In this document: one piece after another, positions 1 to 9,295 of the stretch
Numbering within the stretch: the first letter of the stretch is position 1
How the letters are laid out: every line of letters starts with the position of its first letter
Assembly (NCBI GenBank): GCA_964388485.1
Contig: CAYMAS010000001.1
Span: 177,339-241,338 of the forward strand
DNA: 64,000 nt
Origin: JBCDKH01 sp964388485
Lineage (GTDB): Bacteria > Planctomycetota > Phycisphaerae > Tepidisphaerales > Tepidisphaeraceae
Direction: 5' to 3'
Translations under genes and position numbers: made by a program
Notes under the pieces: model-generated
What the model was told of the DNA's origin: nothing
Seen by the model: the letters and a program-made list of their open reading frames with translations, nothing else
Database searches by the model: none

Positions 1-210
1 TACGGCCGGGGCGATGCAGAGGTGATGAAGACGCTCCTGGACACGCTGAGGCGTCTCCTCGACGCTTGCCCGCCCCATCGGCACGAGACCTTGAAAACCC
101 AAGCCGACGCCGCCTTGGCAGCGTGCGAATCAGGCGACCTCGATCAGCGGGACGTCAGCATCGTCCGGCACGCACACGAACGCTTCAGGGAACGCCTCGG
201 CGATTGCTGA
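1..210 (+). CDS. C-terminal end of an unidentified protein, cut by the window edge
   Basis: The reading frame is open from base 1 to a TGA at 208-210, so this is most likely the last 69 codons of a longer gene. An internal GTG-ATG at 22-27 could start a 62-residue protein, but the codons before it (YGRGDAE) read on naturally. What is visible is charged and helical, with a short leucine-rich stretch (LLDTLRRLLDA) followed by amphipathic helices. It resembles the cytoplasmic tail of a membrane protein such as DUF2254, but this is a guess. It converges on mutS with a 56-base gap. Function unknown. Confidence 0.45.
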   Translation, partial: YGRGDAEVMKTLLDTLRRLLDACPPHRHETLKTQADAALAACESGDLDQRDVSIVRHAHERFRERLGDC

Positions 211-266
211 ACGCGTTGCAAACGATGCCATGGGGCGAGCGTTGCGTCGAAGGGCTTCAATTCGCC

Positions 267-2885
267 TCAAGAAGCTTCGAGTCGCTGCCGCAGCTGGCGG
301 AGCAGGTCGTGAGCCTGCCGGGGTGTGAGGTCGTCGAGGTCGCAGCCGGTCAGGTCGTCGATCACGGCCTGCACCTCCGGAGGCGTGCCGCCGAACAGGA
401 ACATCTGAGCCGCGTCCGTCTGCGGCACCGAGGACGGTTCGTCGTCGCCGTGAGACACCTTGAGGCGTTGGAGCAACTCGTGAGCCCGGTCCGTGACGGC
501 CCTTGGCACTCCCGCGAGCTTGGCCACCTGGATGCCGAACGATTGGCCCGCGGCACCGTCGAGGACGCGGTGCGTGAAGACGATCCCGCCGTCCCACTCA
601 CGCACGCCCGCCGACAGATTGCCAACGCCGGGAAGTTCGTCGGCGAGGCGCGTCAGTTCGTGGTAGTGCGTGGCAAAGAGCGACCGGCTGCCGACGACCT
701 TGGCGAGGTGTTCGGCGATGGCCCAGGCGAGCGACAGGCCGTCAAGCGTGCTCGTGCCGCGGCCGACTTCGTCGAGGATGACGAGGCTGCGATCGGTCGC
801 GTTGTTGAGAAGATTGGCCGATTCTGTCATCTCAACCATGAACGTCGAGTGCCCCGCGTGCAGCTCGTCGCTGGCCCCGACGCGGACGAAGAGTCGATCA
901 CAGACGCCAAGTGTCGCCGACTTAGCCGGCACGTCGCTGCCGATCTGGGCGAGCAGGACGATCAGCGCGACCTGCCGGATGAACGTGCTCTTGCCCGCCA
1001 TGTTCGGCCCAGTGATGAGGCGGAGCGTGTCGGTCTCGTTGAGCGTGATTGGGTTAGCGACGAACTCGCTGCCGAGCTTTTGCTCGAGCACGGGGTGTCG
1101 GCCGTCTTCTACAAGGAGTCGCCGCGACTCGTCCACCGTCGGCCGGCAGTAGTGTCGTGCCATCGACACCGACGCGAGCCCGGCCAGCACGTCAACGCGA
1201 GCCAGACCGGCGGCGAGGGTTTGGAACGACTCGACGTGCGGCAGCAGCTCGTTTCGCACCTGCTCAAACAACGCCTGCTCCAACTCCGCCGCCTTGCCTT
1301 CGGCACCGACGGCGATTTCTTCATGAGCCGACAGCTCTTCGGTGACGAATCGCTCAGCGTTCTTCGTGCTCTGCCGCCTGGCCCACTCGGGCGGCACCTT
1401 GTCGGCGTGTGGCTTGGTCACTTCGACGTAGTAGCCGAAGACGCGGTTGTAGCCGATCTTGAGGCTCGGGATCTCGTGCGATGCCGACAGCTTGGCCTGA
1501 TATTCGGCGAGCCACTGCTTGCCGTCGCGACCGACGTTGCGAAGCTGATCGAGTTCGGCGTTGAATCCCGCCGCGATGACGTTGCCGTCACGCAGAACCG
1601 CCGGCGGCTCATTTGTGATCGCCTTCTTGAGAAAAGCCGCCTGATCCTTTGCAAAGCCGGCGAAGTTCGGCAGAGTTCCCGATGCGGCGGGAAGATCCTC
1701 GAGCGATTGAAGCAAAGCCGGCACGCCCTGCAAGCACGAACGTAAGGCCGCCAGATCGCGGGGTCCGGCCCGATTGACCGCCAAACGGCCGACGATCCGC
1801 TCGACGTCGCACATCGCGTCGAGACGTTCCCGCACTTGTTCTAATCGACTCGGCGACTGCCGCAGCGTCGCCACCGCGTCCTGCCGTTCGTTAATCGCCT
1901 TGACGTCTGTCAGTGGCGACCGCAGCCAGTCGCGGAGCATCCGTCCGCCCATCGGCGTCTTGGTCCGATCAATGGCCGCGAGCAACGAGCCGTCGGTCGA
2001 GTTGCCGCGGATGGTGCGGTCGATCTCCAGATTCCGCCACGACGCCGGGTCGATTCGCAGGTAGTCGGCCGGCTCGTGTCGGCGGGGCGGCTGAACGTGC
2101 TCGGCTTTACTGCGTTGCGTCTCTTCGAGGTAACTCAATACGGCACCCGTTGCCGCGACGGCCGGGTCGTCGTCATCGAAGCCGAAGCCTGCCGCGGTCG
2201 AGACGCCCCAATGCCGCTGCAGCTCTTCGAGTCCGTGCCGATCCGTGAATTGCCAGCCGGGGCGATTGACTGTGCCGCTGACGCCGCGTCCCCGCAGCAG
2301 GTGGGCGACGGGATGCTCCTCGCCGCCGGGGGTCTCCGGCACCAGCACTTCTGCCGGTCCGAGCCGCGCCGCCTCGTCGAGCAGTTCCGTCTCGCTGCCA
2401 CTCGCCGCCAGCAGCTTGCCGGTCGACAAGTCCGCCCACGCCAGACCAACCCGTGGCTCACGCCCTTTGCCGAACGCCACCGCCGCCAGATACGCCGCCG
2501 TCTTGCTCTCGAGCATCGGCTCGTCCGTCAGCGTGCCGGGCGTGACCAGCCGCGTCACGTCCCGCTTCACCAGCCCCTTGGCCTGCTTGGCATCTTCGAC
2601 CTGCTCGCAAATCGCCACGCGGTGTCCGGCGACGATCATTCGCTTGAGGTAGTTGTCGAGCTGGTGATAAGGCACGCCCGCCATCGGCACCTTGTCCTGC
2701 CGACTCGTCAGCGTGATGCCCAGCGTCCGGCTGCAGAGCTTGGCGTCGTCGTGAAAGACTTCGTAGAAGTCGCCCATGCGGAAGAACAGGACGTAGCCGG
2801 GATGCTTGTCCTTGAACGCCTGGTACTGCCGCATCGCGGGCGACAGCTTCTTCTCCGTTACCGTCGTCTCCTTCACAGCCGACAT
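267..2885 (-). CDS. mutS: DNA mismatch repair protein MutS
   Basis: MutS scans DNA as a dimer, binds mismatches and signals to MutL using ATP. The 872-residue length is normal. The mismatch-wedging Phe-x-Glu motif is F40-Y-E42 in GDFYE. The core and lever domains follow, then the ATPase with Walker A GPNMAGKST at about 626-634 and the Walker B/signature ILDEVGRGTS at about 703-712, then ATHYHEL. The C-terminal tail has a helix (DLTPRQAHDLLRQL) of the kind used for tetramer formation. The ATG at 2885 places the N-terminal motif as in E. coli. No mutL is in the window. Very secure. Confidence 0.98.
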   Translation of the reverse strand: MSAVKETTVTEKKLSPAMRQYQAFKDKHPGYVLFFRMGDFYEVFHDDAKLCSRTLGITLTSRQDKVPMAGVPYHQLDNYLKRMIVAGHRVAICEQVEDAKQAKGLVKRDVTRLVTPGTLTDEPMLESKTAAYLAAVAFGKGREPRVGLAWADLSTGKLLAASGSETELLDEAARLGPAEVLVPETPGGEEHPVAHLLRGRGVSGTVNRPGWQFTDRHGLEELQRHWGVSTAAGFGFDDDDPAVAATGAVLSYLEETQRSKAEHVQPPRRHEPADYLRIDPASWRNLEIDRTIRGNSTDGSLLAAIDRTKTPMGGRMLRDWLRSPLTDVKAINERQDAVATLRQSPSRLEQVRERLDAMCDVERIVGRLAVNRAGPRDLAALRSCLQGVPALLQSLEDLPAASGTLPNFAGFAKDQAAFLKKAITNEPPAVLRDGNVIAAGFNAELDQLRNVGRDGKQWLAEYQAKLSASHEIPSLKIGYNRVFGYYVEVTKPHADKVPPEWARRQSTKNAERFVTEELSAHEEIAVGAEGKAAELEQALFEQVRNELLPHVESFQTLAAGLARVDVLAGLASVSMARHYCRPTVDESRRLLVEDGRHPVLEQKLGSEFVANPITLNETDTLRLITGPNMAGKSTFIRQVALIVLLAQIGSDVPAKSATLGVCDRLFVRVGASDELHAGHSTFMVEMTESANLLNNATDRSLVILDEVGRGTSTLDGLSLAWAIAEHLAKVVGSRSLFATHYHELTRLADELPGVGNLSAGVREWDGGIVFTHRVLDGAAGQSFGIQVAKLAGVPRAVTDRAHELLQRLKVSHGDDEPSSVPQTDAAQMFLFGGTPPEVQAVIDDLTGCDLDDLTPRQAHDLLRQLRQRLEAS

Positions 2886-2946
2886 CGCCCGCAGCGTACG
2901 GTGCCTGTCCGGAAGCGGCGCGACTTCGCCCGATCCACGACACAGC

Positions 2947-3708
2947 CTACGACGTCGACGCCTCGTGTTCTGTGGGCCAGCGATGACGCAGGCCCACGCT
3001 CAGGATCAAGTAGAAGGCCGGATAGATCAACGACAACAGCACCAACCAGCCCGGCACATCTGCGGGAAACCAGGGCAGCATGCAGATCAGCAGCAATGCC
3101 CAGGCGTACGACCCGCCGAGGACGGGCAGCTTCCAACGGCGCGGGGCCAAGTTCGGGTAGATCAACCAGACGGGCGACACCGTCATCAAGGCCAGAGCGA
3201 GAAGAGCGATGCCGTTGATCCAGAGGCCGACCTCGCCCAGCAACGCTGCCGACAGGCCCGCGTAGAGAGCGACGATGTTCCAATAGCTCGGGAAGCCGCG
3301 GAAGAAGCCGGCCGCCTCGTCCTTGGCGTGCTTGTGGGCAAAGCCCAGCAGCGACGCGATCATCGGCACGACCACCCACAGTCCCGCAATCATCGTGTTG
3401 CCGCCGGGCATCCAGCCCATGCGCCAGATCAGCAGCAAGGGCAGGAACGTGAAGCCGATGTAGTCGACAAGGTCATCGATGGTGCGACCGTCGACATTGG
3501 CCGCGTTGTGCTTGATGTCGACCTTGCGTGCGAACGGCCCGTCGATGGCGTCGACGACGGTCGCCGCGATGAACCAGACGAACACGAGCCAAGCCCGCGG
3601 CTCGGCCCGAGTCAGCTCCGCCGCCGCCAGGAACATGAAGACGATGCCGCTGGCCGTCAGGACGTGGACGGCATATGCAGCGACGACTTGGCCACGGTTC
3701 TCCGTCAT
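2947..3708 (-). CDS. pcs: CDP-alcohol phosphatidyltransferase, probable phosphatidylcholine synthase
   Basis: An integral membrane enzyme of 253 residues with about eight hydrophobic segments. The CDP-alcohol phosphotransferase motif is clear: D56-G57, A60-R61, G74, D78 and D82. The surrounding residues (DGPFAR, then GRTIDDLVDYIGF) match the Pcs subgroup, which joins choline directly to CDP-diacylglycerol in the inner membrane. The start ATG overlaps the stop of the upstream EEP gene by four bases (ATGA), so the two are translationally coupled. Another headgroup acceptor is possible; the family is secure, the substrate less so. Confidence 0.83.
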   Translation of the reverse strand: MTENRGQVVAAYAVHVLTASGIVFMFLAAAELTRAEPRAWLVFVWFIAATVVDAIDGPFARKVDIKHNAANVDGRTIDDLVDYIGFTFLPLLLIWRMGWMPGGNTMIAGLWVVVPMIASLLGFAHKHAKDEAAGFFRGFPSYWNIVALYAGLSAALLGEVGLWINGIALLALALMTVSPVWLIYPNLAPRRWKLPVLGGSYAWALLLICMLPWFPADVPGWLVLLSLIYPAFYLILSVGLRHRWPTEHEASTS

Positions 3709-4946
3709 GGCGAGTTCACCGGGTGCTTGACATCGTCCTCGTCGGCTTCGGAGGAGGCGTCGTGACGCAGATGGCCGCTCTCTTCGCCGTCGTCTTCGCG
3801 TTCCTTTTGCTGCTCGATGAGTTCACCCGCTTCTTCACGGTCGTCCTCGTCGACGTCGTGTCGCGGCTGATCTTGCTCGGCCTCGGGTTCGAGCGCGACA
3901 GCCAGGTAGACCGGGAAGTGGTCGCTGCCGACGTAATCGAGCCGCCGCATCTCCACGAGGCGGAAGCGGCGGTCGACGAAGAAGTGGTCGAGCGGGAACC
4001 GGACCCACCAGTGCTCCGCGTGGAACGTGTTGAACAACCCTCGCCCGCGTCTGGGGTCGAGCAACCCGCCGACCCGAAGGAACAGGTCGGTGGTGCGACT
4101 CCAGGCCACGTCGTTCATGTCGCCGCAAACGATGGTCGGCAGAGCGTCGGGCTCCTGCTTCGGATCTTCCTCGCGGGCCCGCTCGATGCGTCGGGCCATG
4201 ACCGTCAGTTCCGCGTCGCGAGCCGACGACGAATCGTCTTCCTGCGGTGCCGGCGGCCTGGGGTGGAGCACGTGGACGCGGATCGGCCGACCGTTGGCAA
4301 GCTCTACCGTCATGTGAATGCTCGGCACGTCGTCCTGCACGACGTTTTCGACCGTCACGTCGCTGATCGGCAAACGGCTCCAGACGGCCATGCCGTAGTA
4401 GTTGTCCTGCGGGACGTGAACCGTGTGCGGGTGCGTCTCAGCGAGCAGCTGGTGGATTTCGTCGACCCACTGCTGCGTCGTCTCCGCGCAAGCGACGATG
4501 TCTGCGGTCTCCTGGCCGATCACGCCTCGCCACAGGTCGTACGCGTCGTTCTCCTCGAGCACGTTGCTGATGAGCAGCCGGATGACATCATCGTCAGCGT
4601 CTGAATCGAGATCCTCGGCCTTGTCACGAACGCGGATGTCCGTGACACGGGAGCCCGCATAGGGCCACACCCACGCCGCCTGTCGGCATGCGACGCCGAG
4701 CATTGCCGCCGGGACGAGCCAGTCGTACCAGTCCATGCCGCTACGCCGCTCCAGCAGCGGGTAGATCGCAGCAATCAAGAGCGCCAGCACGATGATCTGG
4801 AGCCGCGGGAAATCCCACATCCTCGCCAGCCAGTGGGGCAGACTCGTCTCGCTCAGGATCGTGGCGATGACGAACAACAGGCCGAACAGCACAGCCACCC
4901 AGCGAAGCCCGGCTACGAGGATCCAAAGCAGGTCGAGCGGCTCCAC
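3705..4946 (-). CDS. Membrane-anchored endonuclease/exonuclease/phosphatase (EEP) family hydrolase
   Basis: A 413-residue protein with three N-terminal membrane segments (about 9-30, 48-64 and 76-92) followed by an EEP hydrolase domain. Catalytic motifs are in order: N128 (LISNVL), E155 (ACAETT), H228, GDMNDV at 275-280, LDHFF at 319-323 and the terminal GSDHFPV with D342-H343. This topology is common in bacterial EEP proteins that may act on lipids or phosphodiesters at the membrane. The tail after about 350 is acidic and low complexity. Overlap with the Pcs-like gene suggests a shared envelope-lipid role, which is inference. Confidence 0.85.
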   Translation of the reverse strand: MEPLDLLWILVAGLRWVAVLFGLLFVIATILSETSLPHWLARMWDFPRLQIIVLALLIAAIYPLLERRSGMDWYDWLVPAAMLGVACRQAAWVWPYAGSRVTDIRVRDKAEDLDSDADDDVIRLLISNVLEENDAYDLWRGVIGQETADIVACAETTQQWVDEIHQLLAETHPHTVHVPQDNYYGMAVWSRLPISDVTVENVVQDDVPSIHMTVELANGRPIRVHVLHPRPPAPQEDDSSSARDAELTVMARRIERAREEDPKQEPDALPTIVCGDMNDVAWSRTTDLFLRVGGLLDPRRGRGLFNTFHAEHWWVRFPLDHFFVDRRFRLVEMRRLDYVGSDHFPVYLAVALEPEAEQDQPRHDVDEDDREEAGELIEQQKEREDDGEESGHLRHDASSEADEDDVKHPVNSP

Positions 4947-5004
4947 GATGAACGTTGTAGGCGACGAGTCTCCACATCGGAACGGCCGGTCAAGCCGAGA
5001 TTAC

Positions 5005-5805
5005 TCACTCGCTGATGGCGAACCAGACGCCTTGGCTGGCCGGGGCTGGCTTCAGGAAGACGTCGTTGAAGTCCGGATCAAACGAGTCCGGCACGTCGAG
5101 CCAGCGGCGGCCATCGACTTCGACCGCTTCCAGCACCGCCAGCGGGACGAACCGCGCGGCACCATGGCCGAGGGCGACCTGGATGCCGTCGCCGTGACGT
5201 TCGGCGATCTGCGAAGGCTTGTGGAGCAGGTCAGCGAGGATGGCGTCGTTGTTGTGATCGATCAGCCGGGGCATCGGCACGTCGGGCATCTCCGTCAGCG
5301 GATTGAAGTCGCCATCGGCGGGTTCGGGCCAGTCGACCATCGGCCGGGTCCCGTAGCCGAGGCGGGTGCGGAAGCTCTCCACGTTGCCCGGCGGCCAGGC
5401 GTTTCTGGCTGTGTCTTGCTGCACCACCGGGTCCTGCTCGGCCGGGCAGAACCACGTCTCACCCTCCTCCAGAAGCCCGACAAGCCAAAGCTGGCCGAGC
5501 CACAGAGGTCGCTTGGGCTCGTCTTCAGCCGTGTCATCGTTGAACGCCAGCTGGTTGCGACTGGCGACGTAGTTGAATTGCTTCCAACCGTTGGTGTAGC
5601 CCAGGGGCAGCCGGCCGTTGTGATCAGAGGCATAGAAGCCCATGGCACCATGGTTCTGCTTGAGGTTGGCCAGGCAGACCGTCTTGATTGCGGAGTTGCG
5701 AGCCCGAGACAAGATCGGCAGCAGGATGCCCACCAACACGGCGATGATGCCGATGACGACCAGGAGTTCGACCAGCGTGAAGGCGGCAGGGGCAGTACGT
5801 CTCAC
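5005..5805 (-). CDS. Secreted protein with type IV prepilin-like N-terminus (pseudopilin-like)
   Basis: 266 residues. The N-terminus has the class III prepilin signature: a short basic leader, cleavage expected between A8 and F9, then FTLVELLVVIGIIAVLVGILLP with Glu at mature position 5. The body is the planctomycete-type pseudopilin-like fold, ending with a DGIQVALGHGAARFVP segment. Such proteins are very numerous in planctomycetes; most have no proven pilus role and may be type II secretion pseudopilins or surface proteins. Nine bases separate it from the adenylate-kinase-like gene upstream, suggesting cotranscription. Confidence 0.85.
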   Translation of the reverse strand: MRRTAPAAFTLVELLVVIGIIAVLVGILLPILSRARNSAIKTVCLANLKQNHGAMGFYASDHNGRLPLGYTNGWKQFNYVASRNQLAFNDDTAEDEPKRPLWLGQLWLVGLLEEGETWFCPAEQDPVVQQDTARNAWPPGNVESFRTRLGYGTRPMVDWPEPADGDFNPLTEMPDVPMPRLIDHNNDAILADLLHKPSQIAERHGDGIQVALGHGAARFVPLAVLEAVEVDGRRWLDVPDSFDPDFNDVFLKPAPASQGVWFAISE

Positions 5806-5814
5806 GCCCGCAGT

Positions 5815-6531
5815 CTAAGCCGATGCCACCGGCTCGCCGTCCGGCACAGCTCGCGGCGTCGCGGGCATCAGCAAGTCGGCGGCCTCCTCATCGAGCTTCT
5901 CCTTGAATGGCACCAGCAGTTTCACGATCTGCTGCAAGACCCGAATCTGGCTCTGCGTTGCATCCAGTTCCGCCACGAGATTATCGTCGTAATGATCCAG
6001 CAGCGGCCTCGTCTGCTCTTCGTAAACCACCATGCGACGGCGGATGACATCGTCTTTGGCATCGTCGACGCGGTTTTCCTTGAACGCCCGACGCTTGAGC
6101 CGCTCGACCATCTTTTCGAAGTCTGCCTTGAGGTGGATGATCTTGATGACCTCGATCGTGTCCTCCAGCAGCTTGGCCTGACGCACGCTCCGCGGCACGC
6201 CGTCGAGGATGAGCATTTCCGTTTCAGGATGAAACTGGTTGATCATCTCCATGCCGCGAATGAATTGCCGCCAGACGTCGATGGTGAATTCGTCAGGGAC
6301 GAGTTCGCCGTGACTGGCGTATTCCCAGAAGACGCGGCCGGCGTGCGATTGGAGGTCGAGGCTGCGGAAGATGTCGCCCGTTGCCGAGTGGAAGAAGCCG
6401 GGAATGGTCGCCAGGATCTTGCCCTGCGTTCCCTTGCCGCTGCCGGGCGGGCCGAAGAGAAGGATTGCCTTGTACCGTTGAGCCGGCGGCTCGCTTGGAA
6501 GAGGGGTGGCGTTGCGGGACACGTCATCCAT
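5815..6531 (-). CDS. Adenylate kinase family nucleotide kinase
   Basis: 238 residues. P-loop GPPGSGKGTQ at about 27-36, NMP-binding region TGDIFRS and the DGVPRS motif typical of adenylate kinases. The lid is short and has no zinc cysteines. A 20-residue N-terminal extension and a long C-terminal helical tail distinguish it from housekeeping Adk, so it may be a paralog. It would transfer phosphate between ATP and AMP or a similar nucleotide in the cytoplasm. Its start overlaps the end of the upstream ZIP-like gene by eight bases. Family secure, exact substrate unproven. Confidence 0.85.
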   Translation of the reverse strand: MDDVSRNATPLPSEPPAQRYKAILLFGPPGSGKGTQGKILATIPGFFHSATGDIFRSLDLQSHAGRVFWEYASHGELVPDEFTIDVWRQFIRGMEMINQFHPETEMLILDGVPRSVRQAKLLEDTIEVIKIIHLKADFEKMVERLKRRAFKENRVDDAKDDVIRRRMVVYEEQTRPLLDHYDDNLVAELDATQSQIRVLQQIVKLLVPFKEKLDEEAADLLMPATPRAVPDGEPVASA

Positions 6532-7333
6532 GCCCCGACTCTACCACGTTCGAGGCTTTATGCCCGGCATCATGTACAGGTTCCTGGCCCGGTATCATGA
6601 GCAGCAACGCCGTGAACCCGACGGCTCCGAGGGCGAAGGCCCAGAACCGACTCTCGCGTTCAGCCGGCAGTTCCTCCTTGAGGACGTTCAGGACGGTCGC
6701 GCCACACAGGAAGCCGAAGAGCATCGCCACCGCGGCATCGGGCACTGAGACAAAGACGCCGATCCCCCAGCCGACAAGGGTCGCAGCTGCCAAGATCCAC
6801 CGACCGCGGTGTCGATAGACGTGCTGATGATGCTCCCGCAGGCCCTTGTCGTTGACGAGAAAGTGCAAGCTCATAGCCACTGCAAAGAGCCACATCTCGC
6901 CGATCTGGTAATCGGCTTCGCGAACGAGCAGGTAGCTGATGAGAACGTTGTAAAATGCGAAGCTGCCGATGTGGATCCAGAAGATGCCGGTCGGTGCAGC
7001 CTTCTTGTCGTCACTCCCATCGCTCGACCTCCCGCGGCCGCATTTGAGCGCGAAGCGTTCGAGGCCGTAGAACGTGCCGAGACCCAGCAACGCCAACAGA
7101 TAAACTGGCTCGTGCAGCCATGCAGGCACCCAATCCTGGTCGAGTGCCTTGGCGAAGTGCTCGGCTTCGGGCAGCAGGTGGACGAACACGTACGCGACGC
7201 TCGTCCCGCCCGCCGCACTCAACCACGCCGACCGCGGCAGCCGATCGAGAAACCGCAACCGGCCGCCGAAGATGTGGATCAGAGCGAAGAGCACGGCGAT
7301 CGGCAACGCCATCCATTCTGAAGCGGCGGGCAT
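6524..7333 (-). CDS. Multispan membrane protein, ZIP-transporter-like
   Basis: 269 residues with about eight hydrophobic segments. Histidines and acidic residues lie near membrane segments (FVHLLPEAEHF and SLHFLVNDKGLREHHQHVYRHR), and the C-terminus has a hydrophobic pair around FLCGATVLNVLKEELP. This resembles the ZIP metal-transporter superfamily, but I cannot see a full canonical HNxxD signature. I chose ATG 7333 (MPAASEWMALPIAV) because the first membrane helix follows at once; the longer frame upstream runs into the divergent vWA gene. Transport of a divalent metal is inference. Confidence 0.6.
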   Translation of the reverse strand: MPAASEWMALPIAVLFALIHIFGGRLRFLDRLPRSAWLSAAGGTSVAYVFVHLLPEAEHFAKALDQDWVPAWLHEPVYLLALLGLGTFYGLERFALKCGRGRSSDGSDDKKAAPTGIFWIHIGSFAFYNVLISYLLVREADYQIGEMWLFAVAMSLHFLVNDKGLREHHQHVYRHRGRWILAAATLVGWGIGVFVSVPDAAVAMLFGFLCGATVLNVLKEELPAERESRFWAFALGAVGFTALLLMIPGQEPVHDAGHKASNVVESGHG

Positions 7334-7380
7334 GGTCGATCTTATCGACAAGCCCCGACATCGCTCGTCTAAGGTCAGCC

Positions 7381-9156
7381 GTGCGGGCGACGATTCTGCT
7401 GCTCGTCGTTGCGGCCAGCTGCTTCGCCCTGGCGACGAGCGATCTGCAGTGGCGTCACGCCGAGCCGCCGAGGACTGATCTCTATCTCGATCTGTCAGCC
7501 AGCACACGCGGTGCCTGGTGGCGACAGCTGGAACGGCAGGCAGAGCTTGAAGCGTTGACCACCGGACGGATCTACGTCTTCAGCAGCGAGGCTGTCGAAG
7601 CGAACTGGCCGGTAGACGTGGCGGAGATCGCCAGCCGGCAGACGCGTCTGGAGATTGCCGCCGATGCCGATGTCGCCGTGGTCCTGACGGACGGGCAGCT
7701 GGAGATGACGTCACCGCTGCCGGTGCACGTGGTGCTCGATCCTGCGTTGGATCAGCCGGCGGACCGGGCGGCGAAGCGGCTGTTTCGGGAGGGCGAGCGT
7801 GTCGTTCGCGAGACGCGAGAGGAGACGAATGTCGCGATCGAGCCTGAAGCAGTGACATTCGACGTGGCAGGGCGGGACCGTTGGCCCGAGAACGACAAGT
7901 TGACCGTGCCGGCGGCGGTGGATCGCGAGCCGGCGGTGCTCGTGGTAACCGACAGAGCCACGCCGGCCAGACCGCTGCGTCAGCATCTGGCGGCGGGCGG
8001 GCTGGTCATCTACGCGACGCCGGACGTGCCGACGCGGGCGGTGGAGGCGTTGCTGCCGATCACCTTCGAGCCGCCGAAGGTCGCGGACGATTGGGTGATT
8101 CTCGTCGACGTCAGCGGCAGCACGGCGGACCGGGCGGAGGCGTTTCACCAGGCGTTGCAGGTCACGCTCGACGCATTGCCGGAGGCGGCGACGGTGCGGG
8201 TTGGAGCCTTCGCGTCGGGCGTGACGTGGCTCGATGCCGGTGCCCCGCTGCCGACGCCGCGTGGGCCGACGAATCTGGACCATGCATTGGCGGCGGAACA
8301 AGTCGTTGCCGCCGATCAGGTGCTGCTCATCACAGATGCAGCGGCTGCCATCTCGGATCCGCCCGATCTTGCGAAAGATCTGCACGTCCTGCATCTAGGT
8401 GATGGCCCGTCCGCTAGTGTCGCCGCGCTGGCGACGACGGTGCGGATCGTGGGCAACGACCTTCGCTTGGCCGCCGAAGCCGCGGTTCGGGCGGTCGTCG
8501 CTTCCGAGCTACAAACAACGCCGACGCTGCTGCGGCTCGATGCGATGGAGACGATCGTCACCCCGTGGCGAGCAGCGTGGCCGAAGGAGCAATCGAAGGT
8601 GCTGGCCCGCGAGCCTGTCGTGGCCGCTTCGTGGCAGGTCGGGCCGGGACGCGTCGTGGCGGTGCCGGCGACGGTTTCGCGTGACGTGCTCGATGGCATC
8701 GCTCGCGAGCAGGCATCGGCGGTCGAAACGGTCGACGTCGAGTGGGAGCACGGCCCGAAGCTGGCGGTGCGGGTTCAGACAACGACGGCCGGGCGGGTCG
8801 TCCTGCACCTCGGCAACCGTGCTGCCGAAGCGTCTCTCGTTGGGCCCGGTTTGTGGCGAGCGATGTTGGACGCTCCACGCGAGGCCGGTGTCGCGGTGGT
8901 GCAGGTAGACGGTGAGGTCGTTGAACGTCGTGCCGTTGCCGACGCCTACGCGGAGGAGTTCGTCGCCATCGGCAACAATCGGTCCGCGGCCGAGGCGATC
9001 GCGAGCCGGACGGGCGGCAGCGCCGTCTCGGACCTGGTCGACCTTCGACTGCCACAGCGACAAGTCGCGACGAAGTTGACGCCATGGTTCGCGATGATCG
9101 GCAGTGTGTCAGCCGTCGTCGCGGCGTGGCGTCTGGCCGGACCCTGGCGGAGGTGA
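7381..9156 (+). CDS. Membrane-anchored protein with von Willebrand factor A domain
   Basis: 591 residues starting at GTG 7381 (VRATILLLVVAASC), which puts a signal anchor at the very N-terminus. A vWA domain in the middle has the metal-binding MIDAS residues DVSGST at about 242-247 and later GPTNLDHAL and LLITDAAA. A final hydrophobic helix (WFAMIGSVSAVVAAWRLAG) would anchor the C-terminus. The architecture is like the Bat/YfbK vWA proteins that work with MoxR ATPases; moxR and a DUF58 gene are in this window but far away. The start codon lies only 47 bases from the divergent ZIP-like start, so the promoters must be compact. Confidence 0.75.
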   Translation: MRATILLLVVAASCFALATSDLQWRHAEPPRTDLYLDLSASTRGAWWRQLERQAELEALTTGRIYVFSSEAVEANWPVDVAEIASRQTRLEIAADADVAVVLTDGQLEMTSPLPVHVVLDPALDQPADRAAKRLFREGERVVRETREETNVAIEPEAVTFDVAGRDRWPENDKLTVPAAVDREPAVLVVTDRATPARPLRQHLAAGGLVIYATPDVPTRAVEALLPITFEPPKVADDWVILVDVSGSTADRAEAFHQALQVTLDALPEAATVRVGAFASGVTWLDAGAPLPTPRGPTNLDHALAAEQVVAADQVLLITDAAAAISDPPDLAKDLHVLHLGDGPSASVAALATTVRIVGNDLRLAAEAAVRAVVASELQTTPTLLRLDAMETIVTPWRAAWPKEQSKVLAREPVVAASWQVGPGRVVAVPATVSRDVLDGIAREQASAVETVDVEWEHGPKLAVRVQTTTAGRVVLHLGNRAAEASLVGPGLWRAMLDAPREAGVAVVQVDGEVVERRAVADAYAEEFVAIGNNRSAAEAIASRTGGSAVSDLVDLRLPQRQVATKLTPWFAMIGSVSAVVAAWRLAGPWRR

Positions 9157-9167
9157 TCCGAAGACCC

Positions 9168-9254
9168 GGAGCGGCGGCACTTGTGCCGCGGTTCTGCGAG
9201 CGATAGCAGTTCAATGCGGTAGATCCAGACTCGCGGCACCAGTGCCGCCGCTCC
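9168..9254. repeat. REPIN-like inverted hairpin pair (CTTG-loop type)
   Basis: Two 23-base arms at 9168-9190 and 9232-9254 are inverted copies with one mismatch. Each arm is itself a hairpin: GCGGCA-CTTG-TGCCGC on the left and the same stem with CCAG on the right. The outer flank reads GGAGCGGC, identical to the element at 54096-54172, which has a different stem. It fills the gap between the vWA gene and murD. Confidence 0.8.
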
Positions 9255-9295
9255 ATCGCCGCGTGGTGCGTCAGAAGGTTGACGTAGCCTGCCTC

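Noticed and set aside
66..1745. Long plus-strand frame opposite mutS
   Set aside because: It mirrors mutS codon structure; the translation is Arg-rich low-quality protein with no family features, a typical shadow frame in high-GC DNA.
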